This document shows, piece after piece, positions 1 through 7,396 of a DNA stretch of 19,913 nt. Position 1 is the stretch's first letter, and the number at the start of each line of letters is the position of its first letter. Source of the DNA: CAYMKL01 sp964390805 (GTDB lineage: Bacteria; Chloroflexota; Anaerolineae; VGOG01); assembly GCA_964390805.1 (NCBI GenBank), contig CAYMKL010000126.1, positions 1-19,913 on the forward strand. Reading direction: 5' to 3'. The notes beneath the pieces are model-generated. The model did not search any database and had not been told where the DNA came from. It saw only the letters and a program-made list of their open reading frames with translations. Made by a program: the position numbers and the translations under genes.

Positions 1-1248
1 GGGCGGCAGCGGGCCGCTGGCCAGCAGGCGCAGGTTCTCCACCGGCGTGGGCAGCAGCCACTCGTCCAGGCCGGGGTTGGCCTCGCTCAGCAGGCTGTTG
101 GTCAGCCCGGCCGAGTTGGACAGGTCAAAGAGTTGGTGCAGGGTGGGACGCCGCAGGTCGCTGTCCACCAGCACCACCGACTGGCCGGCCTGGGCAAACA
201 CGATGGCCAGGTTCGCCGCCAGGAAGCTCTTGCCGTCGGAGGGACCGGGGCTGGTTACCATCAGGCGGCGCATGGGCTGGTCCACGCCGGCGTACTGGAT
301 GTTGGTGCGCAGGACGCGAAATGCCTCGGAGACGGGGGAGCGGGGGCGCGCCGCGGTCACCAGCGGCTTCGCTCCGCCTTCTCGCCGGCCAGACTCCAGG
401 TGGGCAATGCTGCCCAGGGTCACCAGCTCCAGCACACGGGCCACGTCCTCTGGGGTCTTGAGGGTGTCGTCGAGGTACTCAATCAGAAAGGCCACGCCGA
501 TGCCCAACATGGCCCCCACCACGGCCGCTAGCAGTGTGTTCTGCATCGTCCGGGGGAGCACCGGGCTAGTAGGCACGGTGGCCTGGCGAAACATCACCAG
601 GCTGCCTTTGGCCTGCGTTTCCGCCATGCGCGCGTTCTCGTAGGCGGTCAGCAGTTGGCCATAGTTGTAGCGCTGCTGGGACAGGGTCTCCTCCAGGCGC
701 GTCAGTTCCGCTTTCTGGGCTGCAGTGGTGGCTTCGCCGACGGCTTCGATGCGCGCCTGCGTGGCGTCAATGTCCGTCTCCAGGCGATCCAGTTCCTCGT
801 GCAGGGAGTCCTTGGATTCGGCGTAGCGGAGGGCCAGTACCGAGTCGGTGTATTCGGCAAAGGCGTCGGGGATGGCGTTGGCGATGTCGGTCGCCCGCTG
901 CGGGTCCACGTCGCGCACCCGCAGCTTGATGACGCGCGTATCGCGCACTGTGTCTACCGTGATGCTCCCCGCCTCGATCTTGTCCAGGCCCAGCCGGGCG
1001 GCGGTCTGGGGCAGTATATGGGGGATCAACTCGCGGTAGGTGGCGGGCTCCCATTGGGCGTTGCGCAGCACCCAACTGGCAAAAGGGTTCCCGCTCTGAC
1101 CTTGCTCCAGCAGCAGCGTGGCCGTGGCCTCGTAGACCGGATGCGTGTTGATGCTGACCAGGTAGGCCGTGCCGCCGGCCAGTAGCGTGCCGAGCACGAT
1201 GAGCCAGAGCCATTTTCTGAGGACGTTCAGGTACTCTATTAGCTCCAT
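1..1248 (-). CDS. Wzz-type chain-length / BY-kinase polysaccharide protein, 3' part cut off by window edge
   Basis: Read on the minus strand from ATG 1248, this frame is open for 416 codons and runs off the window. It begins MELIEYLNVLRKWLWLIVL. A membrane helix lies near residues 14-31, an extracytoplasmic region with a coiled-coil stretch follows (about 130-215), and a second helix sits near 238-258. After that comes a cytoplasmic P-loop domain with Walker A GPSDGKS (about 333-340) and Walker A' VLVDSDLRRP (about 357-366). This Wzz plus BY-kinase layout is known from proteins that set chain length and control export of capsule or exopolysaccharide at the inner membrane; the family autophosphorylates on a C-terminal tyrosine cluster, which would lie outside the window. 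GGAGG sits 4 nt before the start, inside the end of the radical SAM gene, and the two genes overlap by 10 bp, so they are translationally coupled. Function confident; exact polymer unknown. Confidence 0.9.
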   Translation of the reverse strand, partial: MELIEYLNVLRKWLWLIVLGTLLAGGTAYLVSINTHPVYEATATLLLEQGQSGNPFASWVLRNAQWEPATYRELIPHILPQTAARLGLDKIEAGSITVDTVRDTRVIKLRVRDVDPQRATDIANAIPDAFAEYTDSVLALRYAESKDSLHEELDRLETDIDATQARIEAVGEATTAAQKAELTRLEETLSQQRYNYGQLLTAYENARMAETQAKGSLVMFRQATVPTSPVLPRTMQNTLLAAVVGAMLGIGVAFLIEYLDDTLKTPEDVARVLELVTLGSIAHLESGRREGGAKPLVTAARPRSPVSEAFRVLRTNIQYAGVDQPMRRLMVTSPGPSDGKSFLAANLAIVFAQAGQSVVLVDSDLRRPTLHQLFDLSNSAGLTNSLLSEANPGLDEWLLPTPVENLRLLASGPLPP

Positions 1249-2354
1249 AGCGCCTCCAGTGTCCCTCCATCCTCCAGAAACCGCCGCAGACAGGCATCGG
1301 GACTGGGGTGGTTCACCTGGCCGATCAAGGTGTAGGCCAGGGCCGGGCAGTTGCCGGTGCAGTAGGGGATGTACTCGCACCCGGCGCAGAACTCGAACTC
1401 GGTCAGAGGGATGGTGTGCCGCACGCGCAGCTCGTTCAGAGTCGGGTGGCGCTGCCACACCTCGGCCAGCGAGTCGTGGTTGATGCGGCCCAGCTCCATG
1501 TGAGCCAGCATGTTGCAGGGCACGATGGCCCCGTCGGCGCGCACGGCGATCTTGCTGCTGTGGCAGCCGCAGCCGGTCAGGCGGCCACCGTTGGGGAAGG
1601 GCGGCGCAACATTCGCTCGCGCCTGCTCCATACGCCGCCAGGTGCGCCCTTCGGCCAGCGGCCCGGCCTGGGCCTGGATGCGGCCATCGGATTTCTTTGC
1701 CAAGCGCAGCAGCGCCTCCATGGCCGCCTGGCGTTCTTCGGTGGTCAGCATCACCTCGTCGGCGTGGACGCGGCAGGAGCCCAGGTAGCCGACCGCGTTG
1801 GTGCCGAAGGAGCCTACCCCCAGCTCCTCCAGCAGCAGACGGGCGGTAGCCTCCAGATCGCGGACGTTGTGGCGGTGGACCGTGACCCGCACGGCGACGT
1901 TGACGCCGTGGCGTTGCAGGGTTCGCAGGCCGCGCACCGCCGCCTCGAAGGCGCCCCGGCCCCGGCAGGCGTCGTGTGTCTCCGGCCCGGAGCCATCTAT
2001 GGACACCTGCACGTAGTTGCAGCGCCCGGTGTTGGCGAGAAAGGCGGCGATCTCGTCCGTGATGAGCCCCCCGTTGGACAGGAGGTTGAAGCGCATGCGG
2101 TTGCGCACGATGCCTTCCAGTAGCTCGGGCAGGTCCTCGCGGATAAAAGGCTCGCCGCCGGCCAGGCAGACGTCCATCACCCCGCAACGCCCCAGCTCGT
2201 CGAAGAACTGAAGCCACTCTGCGGTTGGCAGGTCTTCGTACAGCACGGCCGGGTTGTCAAAAAAGTAGCAATAGCGACAGCGCAGGTTACAGCGCGCCGT
2301 AAGATCAATATCCACCGTGCGCGGCGTGCGCATCACGCGAATTTCATCCTTCAT
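1239..2354 (-). CDS. radical SAM/SPASM maturase, ScmF-like
   Basis: The 371-aa protein has the radical SAM cluster motif C22-x3-C26-x2-C29 (ARCNLRCRYC) and a GGEPF motif that supports SAM binding. A C-terminal SPASM region is rich in cysteines (GCGCHSS, VPCNM, FCAGCEYIPYCTGNCP), which in the family bind extra Fe-S clusters. SPASM enzymes typically modify ribosomally made peptides or proteins by radical chemistry. From memory, the sequence most resembles ScmF of the SynChlorMet cassette; that name is a recollection, not a search result. The PqqD-like gene lies 3 nt upstream, as expected for a peptide chaperone and its maturase, and a BY-kinase gene overlaps the 3' end. No precursor peptide is visible nearby. 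The start at ATG 2354 lies inside a heptamer tandem repeat, with only a weak ribosome binding site. Alternative: a PqqE-like or anaerobic sulfatase-maturase-type SPASM protein with another target. Confidence 0.85.
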   Translation of the reverse strand: MKDEIRVMRTPRTVDIDLTARCNLRCRYCYFFDNPAVLYEDLPTAEWLQFFDELGRCGVMDVCLAGGEPFIREDLPELLEGIVRNRMRFNLLSNGGLITDEIAAFLANTGRCNYVQVSIDGSGPETHDACRGRGAFEAAVRGLRTLQRHGVNVAVRVTVHRHNVRDLEATARLLLEELGVGSFGTNAVGYLGSCRVHADEVMLTTEERQAAMEALLRLAKKSDGRIQAQAGPLAEGRTWRRMEQARANVAPPFPNGGRLTGCGCHSSKIAVRADGAIVPCNMLAHMELGRINHDSLAEVWQRHPTLNELRVRHTIPLTEFEFCAGCEYIPYCTGNCPALAYTLIGQVNHPSPDACLRRFLEDGGTLEALWS

Positions 2355-2369
2355 CTTTCATCTTTCATC
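2342..2369. repeat. heptamer tandem repeat (4 copies) at a gene junction
   Basis: Four consecutive 7-bp units read TTTCATC, CTTCATC, TTTCATC, TTTCATC on the plus strand (GATGAAA-type on the coding strand). They cover the stop codon of the PqqD-like gene and the start codon of the radical SAM gene. Each unit supplies both an ATG and a TGA. Confidence 0.85.
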
Positions 2370-2648
2370 CTTTCCTTCGACGAGGACGAACAGACGTCGC
2401 TCCAGGTCTTCCACAAAGGCCAGCGTATCCTCCAGGACAGTGTCCGGCGCGTCCTCGCACAGGGCCTCGATCTCGGCGGCGACCTGGGCCAGGGTGCGCT
2501 GGCCGTCCAGCCTACGAAAGATGGCCACGCCCACCGGGCCGGTGCCGACCGCCTCGCCGGTCTCCGGCTGGAACAGCACAGCCCAGTCGTCGAATTCCTC
2601 TCGCAGCACGACGTCGGGGTTGGCGATGGGTTTGTCCGTTGGGTTCAT
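2358..2648 (-). CDS. PqqD-like peptide chaperone, ScmD-like
   Basis: This 96-aa protein has the pattern of PqqD/RRE-type domains: an N-terminal beta region (VVLREEFDDWAVLF), a GPVGVAIFRRLDG segment and a helical C-terminus (TLAQVAAEIEALCED). PqqD proteins bind a precursor peptide and deliver it to the partner radical SAM enzyme; the partner here is the next gene, 3 nt downstream. The sequence recalls ScmD of the SynChlorMet cassette, but I cannot confirm the subfamily. AAGGAG lies 7 nt before ATG 2648. It follows the YgiT-like gene by only 12 nt, so it may be cotranscribed with that toxin-antitoxin-like pair. The C-terminal GKDER runs into the heptamer repeat, and the TGA stop is part of it. 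Confidence 0.75.
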   Translation of the reverse strand: MNPTDKPIANPDVVLREEFDDWAVLFQPETGEAVGTGPVGVAIFRRLDGQRTLAQVAAEIEALCEDAPDTVLEDTLAFVEDLERRLFVLVEGKDER

Positions 2649-2660
2649 TGATGCGACTCC

Positions 2661-2936
2661 TTACGACGTGACAGGTTCCGCCGCCACCAGTTCCGAGTAC
2701 GAAGTGACCGAAACCTCCATCGGCAAGCGAGCAAAGTGCCTCAAAAGCGCCAGCAGTCGGTCGGTTGCCGCGCCGGTGAGATAGGGCTCGCCGCAACTGC
2801 GGCACACCTCGGCAGGCACGTCCTTGACGATGACGACTACCTGGCCCAGCACAAAGGGGATCGTGGCCTGTTGGTCGGGGGTCAACCGCCCACCGCAGAG
2901 TGGGCAACGACCGTTACTTTCGAGTTTTCCAATCAT
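2661..2936 (-). CDS. YgiT-type zinc-finger protein (MqsA-like antitoxin candidate)
   Basis: The 91-aa protein carries two zinc-binding CxxC pairs, CPLCGG near residue 11 and CRSCGE near residue 45. This is the YgiT-type finger found at the N-terminus of MqsA-family antitoxins and in many small proteins paired with DUF4258 genes. The remainder (ATDRLLALLRHFARLP) is helical and I see no clear HTH DNA-binding domain. GGAGG lies 9 nt before ATG 2936. The gene overlaps the end of the DUF4258 gene by 23 bp, the usual arrangement for this two-gene module with the toxin-like partner first. The antitoxin role is known for the family and inferred here. Confidence 0.75.
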   Translation of the reverse strand: MIGKLESNGRCPLCGGRLTPDQQATIPFVLGQVVVIVKDVPAEVCRSCGEPYLTGAATDRLLALLRHFARLPMEVSVTSYSELVAAEPVTS

Positions 2937-3252
2937 CTTCCCATTCCTCCTTCGAGGGTTGGTATACAGTCACCATCAGGATTCGATTCCGTCCCTCGTC
3001 AAGCGCGATCACGGCGTGGGCCGGGGTGTTTGTGGCCGGCCAGGCCAACACCAGGCAATCGGGCAGAGGGCGGTGGAGCGTTGGGTAATCCTCGATGACC
3101 TGACAATGGAGCAGAGCCCTTTCGACTTGATACCTGGTCCAATCCTCCATGGCTAGCTCGGCAATCGCGTGCCGTGACCAGAGGATCTTGGTCCCCTCGG
3201 GGTCTGCCTGGTTTTCGGCTGCAATGCGGCGGATGAATGCCTGCTTATCCAA
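2914..3252 (-). CDS. DUF4258 protein (putative toxin partner of the YgiT-like protein)
   Basis: I place the start at TTG 3252, preceded by GAGAGGG and a 6-nt spacer, giving 112 aa. The frame also opens at an upstream ATG (3318), but that extension is a low-complexity proline/arginine tail without a ribosome binding site. Motifs WSRHAIAEL and the later ALDEGRNRILMVTVYQP match the DUF4258 pattern (related to the RelE-like BECR fold as I recall). Such proteins commonly precede a YgiT-type zinc-finger gene, as here with a 23-bp overlap, and are thought to act as toxins; no biochemical role is visible from sequence. A hypothetical promoter lies about 100 bp upstream. Confidence 0.7.
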   Translation of the reverse strand: MDKQAFIRRIAAENQADPEGTKILWSRHAIAELAMEDWTRYQVERALLHCQVIEDYPTLHRPLPDCLVLAWPATNTPAHAVIALDEGRNRILMVTVYQPSKEEWEDDWKTRK

Positions 3253-3478
3253 TGTTTGCCCTCTCTCCGGCGGTGGGAATGCGTGCGCGGGCGAGTGAGG
3301 AGCTCGTCGGCACGCCATTGCCCGTGAATAGGCCGCGAACCAGACGGCTCCCAGTATACCACGAAATGGGGGGGAGAGGAAATCGCCCCCACGTGAACAG
3401 ACCTGACAAGCCAGGGATGAGAACTCAATGATGGCAGAGGCCGGGCCCGGCAGAGCAGACGGCGCAGGGGTAGAGTGT
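3253..3478. other. gene gap with GC hairpins and a weak promoter-like site
   Basis: No gene is supported in these 226 bp. Two structures are visible. A perfect 12-bp palindrome GCCGGGCCCGGC sits at 3440-3451, just past the M28 stop. A stem built from TGGGGG and CCCCCA, closed by CACG/CGTG, spans about 3362-3395 and could end the M28 transcript, although no clear U-run follows. In the minus direction TATACT (3353-3358), with a poor -35 (TTTCCT, 18-nt spacer, 3377-3382), could start the DUF4258 operon, but it overlaps the hairpin and is weak. Confidence 0.4.
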
Positions 3479-4486
3479 TCAGTAGCCGTCGTTGGCCAGC
3501 ATCCAGAGCGTGAACACGGCCACGCGGGCCGCGTTGCGAAAGCCGTCCACGTCTATGTGTTCCGGGTCGTCGCCGGGGCTGTGATAGTAGGGGTGGTTCT
3601 CAAGGCTCCAGGCTACATCTAGGGAAACGGCCGGCACGCCGCACTCCACCAGTTGCACCGCGTCGGAGCCGGGGTCGCGGTCCCGCCGCAGGACGGGGAC
3701 GCCCAGGTGTTTGCCCGCTGCCTGTACCGCTTCCACCAGCGGCTCAGTGATGTCCACGTCCTCGTCCCAGACGTTCAGATAGGTGCCGGTCCCCTCTCTG
3801 GCCCCCAGCACCTCCATGTTGAGCAGCAGGACGTGCTCGCGCAAGTGCGCGGCGGCGAGCCACTTGCACAGGGCCAGAGAGCCGAGCGCGCCAATCTCCT
3901 CGCCGGAAAAGCCCACAAAGACTAGCGTCTCCTCGGGCCGTACTGCGGCCTGGCTCAAGATACGCGCTGCCTCTAGCACGGCAGCCACGCCCGTGGCGTC
4001 GTCGTCGGCCCCGTTGAACACCTGGCCGTCCGGCCCGACCCCCAGGTGGTCATAGTGCGCACCGACAAAAACGTAGCTGCCGGGCCGGGTGGCGCCGGGC
4101 AGCACGGCGATGACGTTCTCTGCCTGGGCCGTGTCCCCCTCGGTGGCGCGACCAAAGGGGGTGAGCGCTGGTGCGGTGAAGGGCAGGAAGTAGCCGTCCA
4201 GCCCGGCCTCGGCAAAGGGCTCCAGGCCCAGATCGCGGAACCGTTGCGCCAGCCAGGCCCCCACGATGTCCTCTTCTGGCGAGCCGGTGAGCCGGCCCCG
4301 GCGCGCGTCGTCGGCCAGCCAGCGTACGTCGGCCATGAGCCTCTCGGCGCTCACGCCGCCGGCCAGCTCCAGGGCCTGTTGCTGCGTGGGGAGCAGGGGT
4401 GTGGGCGCGGGCTCACAGCCTGCGGCGCTGATCACGAGCACCAGCGCAAGCACAAGCAGAGTCGCCGAGAACGGCTTCGCCTTCAT
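3479..4486 (-). CDS. M28-family zinc aminopeptidase, lipoprotein
   Basis: The 335-aa protein starts with a lipoprotein signal peptide: positive N-terminus, hydrophobic core (TLLVLALVLVIS) and lipobox AAGC with Cys24 as the lipidated residue. The metal-site motifs of M28 peptidases follow in order: HYDHLG (H144, D146), the GADDDATG segment (D161-163), the SGEE catalytic glutamate pair (E196-E197), NMEVLG with E225 where many members have Asp, and HSPGDD (H302). The family removes N-terminal amino acids using two zinc ions, so this protein probably works outside the cytoplasmic membrane on peptides. It begins 13 nt after the RsbW-like gene and is the last gene of the run that starts with the M19 dipeptidase; two peptidases in one run hint at peptide scavenging. 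Its ribosome binding site is poor, suggesting translational coupling. Confidence 0.9.
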   Translation of the reverse strand: MKAKPFSATLLVLALVLVISAAGCEPAPTPLLPTQQQALELAGGVSAERLMADVRWLADDARRGRLTGSPEEDIVGAWLAQRFRDLGLEPFAEAGLDGYFLPFTAPALTPFGRATEGDTAQAENVIAVLPGATRPGSYVFVGAHYDHLGVGPDGQVFNGADDDATGVAAVLEAARILSQAAVRPEETLVFVGFSGEEIGALGSLALCKWLAAAHLREHVLLLNMEVLGAREGTGTYLNVWDEDVDITEPLVEAVQAAGKHLGVPVLRRDRDPGSDAVQLVECGVPAVSLDVAWSLENHPYYHSPGDDPEHIDVDGFRNAARVAVFTLWMLANDGY

Positions 4487-4499
4487 GAGACTATCTTGT

Positions 4500-4913
4500 T
4501 CATCCCTTCTTGACCATCCTCAACTCGGTGCCTTCGGGACCAAAACGGAAACGGACCTCATCCATGAGCTTGCGCATGAAATAGAGCCCCAATCCCCCGT
4601 GCTTGCGTTTGTCCAGATTGCAGGTGATGTCTGGCGGGGGAACGGCCTCTGGGGTGAAGGGGGGGGCGTTATCGCGGATGGTGATCACGAAATCGCCCTC
4701 CGCATACTGGCAGCACAGGGCGATTTCGCCCTTTTCCTCCTTCCCGTAGCCGTGCTCGATGACATTGGTGCAGGCCTCATCTACGGCCAACTGCACTTCG
4801 AAGGTGGCCTTCTCGTTCAGGCCTGAGGCCTGGGCCGCCTTGGTCACGAACTCGGCGATGGTTGCCAGGTTCTCAAGGCGACCGTCCACGGTCAATTCCC
4901 ATTGTTTGGGCAT
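4500..4913 (-). CDS. RsbW-like anti-sigma factor / serine kinase (HATPase)
   Basis: This 137-aa GHKL ATPase domain has an N-box VDEACTNVIEHGY (residues 44-56), a G1 box IRDNAPPF (79-86) and a G2 box GGLGLYFM (106-113). Stand-alone domains of this kind bind sigma factors or phosphorylate STAS anti-anti-sigma proteins on serine. The gene directly upstream encodes such a STAS protein (36-nt gap), so the pair forms a partner-switch module. No sigma factor or PP2C phosphatase is seen in the window, so the output target is unknown. GAGGAG is 5 nt before ATG 4913. Confidence 0.88.
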   Translation of the reverse strand: MPKQWELTVDGRLENLATIAEFVTKAAQASGLNEKATFEVQLAVDEACTNVIEHGYGKEEKGEIALCCQYAEGDFVITIRDNAPPFTPEAVPPPDITCNLDKRKHGGLGLYFMRKLMDEVRFRFGPEGTELRMVKKG

Positions 4914-4949
4914 TGTGTCTCCTCGAATGAAGGCGTTGCAGTGCTCGCT

Positions 4950-5285
4950 TCAGAAGCTGCCCACAGCCTCGACCACGTCGGGGAATATCTTGAACAGGGG
5001 GATGAGGCCGGCCAGGTCGAAGACCTCGCTGATGTAGGGCGGCATGTTGGCCAGACGCAGATCACCTCTGTTCCAGCGTTTGCAGGTTTTGAGGGTCGAG
5101 ATGAGAACCTTTATCCCTCCACTGGAGATGTATTCGAGGCCCGAGAGGTCCATACAGATGCGATATCGGTTCGCCTCCAAGATTGACTTGAGGACCTCAT
5201 CCAGTTCCGGAGCCGTAGAACTGTCAACGCGGCCGCTTACTTTGACCACATCAACTCGCTTCAACTGCTTGGTGGTGATTTCCAT
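4950..5285 (-). CDS. STAS-domain anti-anti-sigma factor (RsbV-like)
   Basis: The 111-aa protein is a single STAS domain. It has the core beta strand RICMDLSGLEYISSGGIKVL, and the likely phosphorylated serine is S54 or S55 (family consensus around DSSGL; here YISSGG). In partner-switching systems the unphosphorylated STAS protein captures the RsbW-like kinase and releases its target, and the kinase gene follows immediately. AGGAGG lies about 10 nt before ATG 5285. It starts 21 nt after the GNAT gene, so it is probably cotranscribed. Confidence 0.88.
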   Translation of the reverse strand: MEITTKQLKRVDVVKVSGRVDSSTAPELDEVLKSILEANRYRICMDLSGLEYISSGGIKVLISTLKTCKRWNRGDLRLANMPPYISEVFDLAGLIPLFKIFPDVVEAVGSF

Positions 5286-5306
5286 TTTTGACTTTCCTCC
5301 TGTGTA

Positions 5307-5783
5307 TTAGTATAGATTCGGGGCAATGCCCCGGTCTAGCTGATGGGAGCTGCTCTCCTGATTCGTTTTCTCTAGGCGCTTTCCCATGCTGATTCGCTCC
5401 TCGATCTGGTATCCGAGCTTCGTGTAGAACGTCACGACCTCGTGGTTCGAGACGCGAACCTGGAGATTGAGCTTGGGGCAGCCGAGACTGGCGAGTCTTC
5501 GCTCGACATGGCGCATCAGGGCGGTGCCAATTCCTTGCCGTCGGTGTCTCGGACTGACTGCCAGGTAGTAAACCCATCCCCGATGGCCATCATACCCGGC
5601 CATGGCGGTGCCCACGATCTCGGAGCCGAGAGTTGCCACCAGAAACAACTCTCGTTGCACGGAGAGCTTACGCCGAATGTCGGTTTCGGGATGATTCCAC
5701 GAAGGTGAACCTGGGAATACCTCACGCCATAGTTCAGCTACGGCTGCCTCATCTGACTCCGAGTATGCGCGAATCTGTATCAC
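5307..5783 (-). CDS. GNAT acetyltransferase, YpeA-like
   Basis: The 158-aa GNAT protein has the acetyl-CoA binding motif A (RHRRQGIGTALMRHVERRL, near residues 78-97) and motif B (FYTKLGYQIEERISMGKRL). The segments WNHPETDIRRKL and AGYDGHRGWVYYL match what I remember of E. coli YpeA, an acetyltransferase of unknown substrate. A hydrophilic tail of about 20 residues (ending NLY) goes beyond the usual length. Its start ATG overlaps the stop of the upstream GNAT gene by 4 bp (ATGA), so the two GNATs are translationally coupled. Substrate unknown. Confidence 0.88.
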   Translation of the reverse strand: MIQIRAYSESDEAAVAELWREVFPGSPSWNHPETDIRRKLSVQRELFLVATLGSEIVGTAMAGYDGHRGWVYYLAVSPRHRRQGIGTALMRHVERRLASLGCPKLNLQVRVSNHEVVTFYTKLGYQIEERISMGKRLEKTNQESSSHQLDRGIAPNLY

Positions 5784-6316
5784 TGGTTCTCACCTCTATT
5801 CGAGTTAAAAGACGAACGCTCTATCGAGTAACGATAGCAGTCCATTCCGAAGTAATGGGCCTGGTCAGCAAACGACATCCTCAACTTCTCGATGACTCGT
5901 TGGGAAGCGATGTTTTCTGGGTGCACGATGGCAACGATGTTCTCCACGTCGAAATTCTCAAAACCATACTGCAAACAGGCTTGGGCTGCTTCAGTTGCCA
6001 ACCCCTTCCCCCAGAAGGCTTGGTCCAATAGATAGCCTACTTCAACCTCTTCTGTCTCCGGCAGAAACTGTAGCCCACTCCAGCCGATCAACTGCTTTTC
6101 CCAGCGTGGCTCAACGGCCCACCATCCGTATCCATGCTCTTCCCAATGCTTGAGTTGTGCAGAGATCAACTTCTCAACTTTGTCCCGTGAAGGGGGATCT
6201 GGATTCGGAAAGTAACGGAGAATATCCTTGGCGCCAAGAATGTGATGCAGTGGATCAACATCTTCTTTTGTGAATGCTCGGAGAATCAGGCGAGAAGTCG
6301 TTATGGTGGGTATCAT
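5780..6316 (-). CDS. GNAT acetyltransferase, RimJ/RimL-like
   Basis: This 178-aa protein opens with TSRLILRAFTKEDVDPL, the typical N-terminus of RimJ/RimL-type GNATs (Acetyltransf_3). The acetyl-CoA loop is GYLLDQAFWGKGLATEAAQ, and PENIASQRVIEKLRM forms the conserved C-terminal part. The family acetylates ribosomal protein N-termini or small molecules; nothing here identifies the substrate. It sits 12 nt downstream of the M19 dipeptidase and overlaps the next GNAT gene by 4 bp. Confidence 0.88.
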   Translation of the reverse strand: MIPTITTSRLILRAFTKEDVDPLHHILGAKDILRYFPNPDPPSRDKVEKLISAQLKHWEEHGYGWWAVEPRWEKQLIGWSGLQFLPETEEVEVGYLLDQAFWGKGLATEAAQACLQYGFENFDVENIVAIVHPENIASQRVIEKLRMSFADQAHYFGMDCYRYSIERSSFNSNRGENQ

Positions 6317-6328
6317 TGCTCTCTCAAG

Positions 6329-7396
6329 TTAGTCATTCCAAGTGTCCTGAATCACGCGAATCCAATTCTCATGAGTCAGCTTGCGCAAAGCAGCATCATC
6401 AAACCCGTGCTCACGCAGTGCGGCGAGAAGTCTGGGAAATCCTGTAACATCCCCCAGCTCTTTCGGTATTGTAGCTCCATCAAAGTCAGAGCCAAAGGCG
6501 ACGTGATCAATGCCGATGCGATGGGCAACATAATCAATGTGACGTATCAAGTCTGTCAGTGGGGCATCTCCTTCGAGTCCGCCATCGGGGCGCAAATCGT
6601 GGATGGCGAAAGTGACCCCAACCATCCCGTTTGAATCACCAATTGCCTCCAGTTGTTCATCAGTGAGGTTGCGTGTTCTGGGCGTAAGGGCATGCGCTGC
6701 CGAATGTGTTGCTACCAGGGGGGCATCGGACAGTTTCGCCACGTCCCAAAAACCCTGCTCGTTGAGGTGTGATAGGTCAAGCAAGATGCCGAGATCGTTG
6801 CAGGCATGCACCAATTCCTTGCCCGCCTTGGTCAAACCTGGCCCGATGTTCGGGGAGGCGGGGAATCTGAAAGGGACTCCCCAGCCGAAGGCGTTAGGAC
6901 GGCTCCAGGTGATGCCAAGCGAACGCAGGCCTCGTTGGTAGAATGATTCCAGATTGTGCAATTCGGGATCTATCGCCTCAGCCCCCTCAAAGTGCAGGAC
7001 GATGGCCAATACTTGCTGATCCAGGCACTCCACCAGCTCCACGACGCTTCGTACAACCTTGACTGCACCCTCAGCGGCTTCCTCAAGGTGAAACAGGCTT
7101 GTGATTGCCTCATTGGCAAATTCGTGAGCGTAGTCGAAGTCTATTGGATCGGCCAGCTTCGTCTCGTACCCGTCCTTTGTTCTGATGAGTAGATCGGGTT
7201 TTGGAGAGACCGAGTAGTCTACCGTAGGAGACGGAACAAAGATGGCAAAGAAACCACCAGCAAATCCAGCTTCACGGGCGCGGGGGAGATCGAGATGGCC
7301 TTCTCCACTCCGAGCGAGAAACGAGCGCGCCCCGCCACGGTCTGGCAGGCGTAGCAACACGTCATTGTGGCCATCGAAAATTGGGCATCGTTTCAA
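6329..7396 (-). CDS. membrane-dipeptidase family protein (peptidase M19)
   Basis: The 355-aa TIM-barrel hydrolase shows the M19 (renal dipeptidase) metal motifs: FDGHND near the N-terminus (H10, D12), HFEGAE with the bridging glutamate, LDLSH, THSAAH and GSDFDG. The family cleaves dipeptides, often with D-residues, using two zinc ions. No signal peptide is visible, so a cytoplasmic enzyme is likely. The only in-frame start is TTG 7396, without a clear ribosome binding site, and an in-frame stop lies shortly upstream. ATG 7388 is in another frame; one deleted A after it would restore a typical MPIFDGHND start, so a small frameshift or sequencing error at the 5' end is possible. It heads the run down to the M28 peptidase. 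Confidence 0.9.
   Translation of the reverse strand: MKRCPIFDGHNDVLLRLPDRGGARSFLARSGEGHLDLPRAREAGFAGGFFAIFVPSPTVDYSVSPKPDLLIRTKDGYETKLADPIDFDYAHEFANEAITSLFHLEEAAEGAVKVVRSVVELVECLDQQVLAIVLHFEGAEAIDPELHNLESFYQRGLRSLGITWSRPNAFGWGVPFRFPASPNIGPGLTKAGKELVHACNDLGILLDLSHLNEQGFWDVAKLSDAPLVATHSAAHALTPRTRNLTDEQLEAIGDSNGMVGVTFAIHDLRPDGGLEGDAPLTDLIRHIDYVAHRIGIDHVAFGSDFDGATIPKELGDVTGFPRLLAALREHGFDDAALRKLTHENWIRVIQDTWND

Noticed and set aside
47..1185. Long plus-strand open frames over the left 1.2 kb
   Set aside because: They are arginine/glycine-rich shadows of the Wzz/BY-kinase gene, which reads cleanly on the minus strand with membrane helices and a P-loop.
767..1297. Minus-strand open frame beginning upstream of ATG 1248
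   Set aside because: It is in another frame from the BY-kinase, has low-complexity composition and no domain; the overlapping frame from 1248 has a good ribosome binding site and recognisable motifs.
3353..3382. Promoter TATACT with TTTCCT for the DUF4258 operon
   Set aside because: The -35 is poor, the spacer is 18 nt and the site lies within a GC hairpin; too weak to list as a promoter.
5321..5333. GGGGCAATGCCCC hairpin as a terminator after the YpeA-like gene
   Set aside because: It lies inside the coding end of that gene, has no U-run, and the STAS gene follows after 21 nt with its own ribosome binding site.
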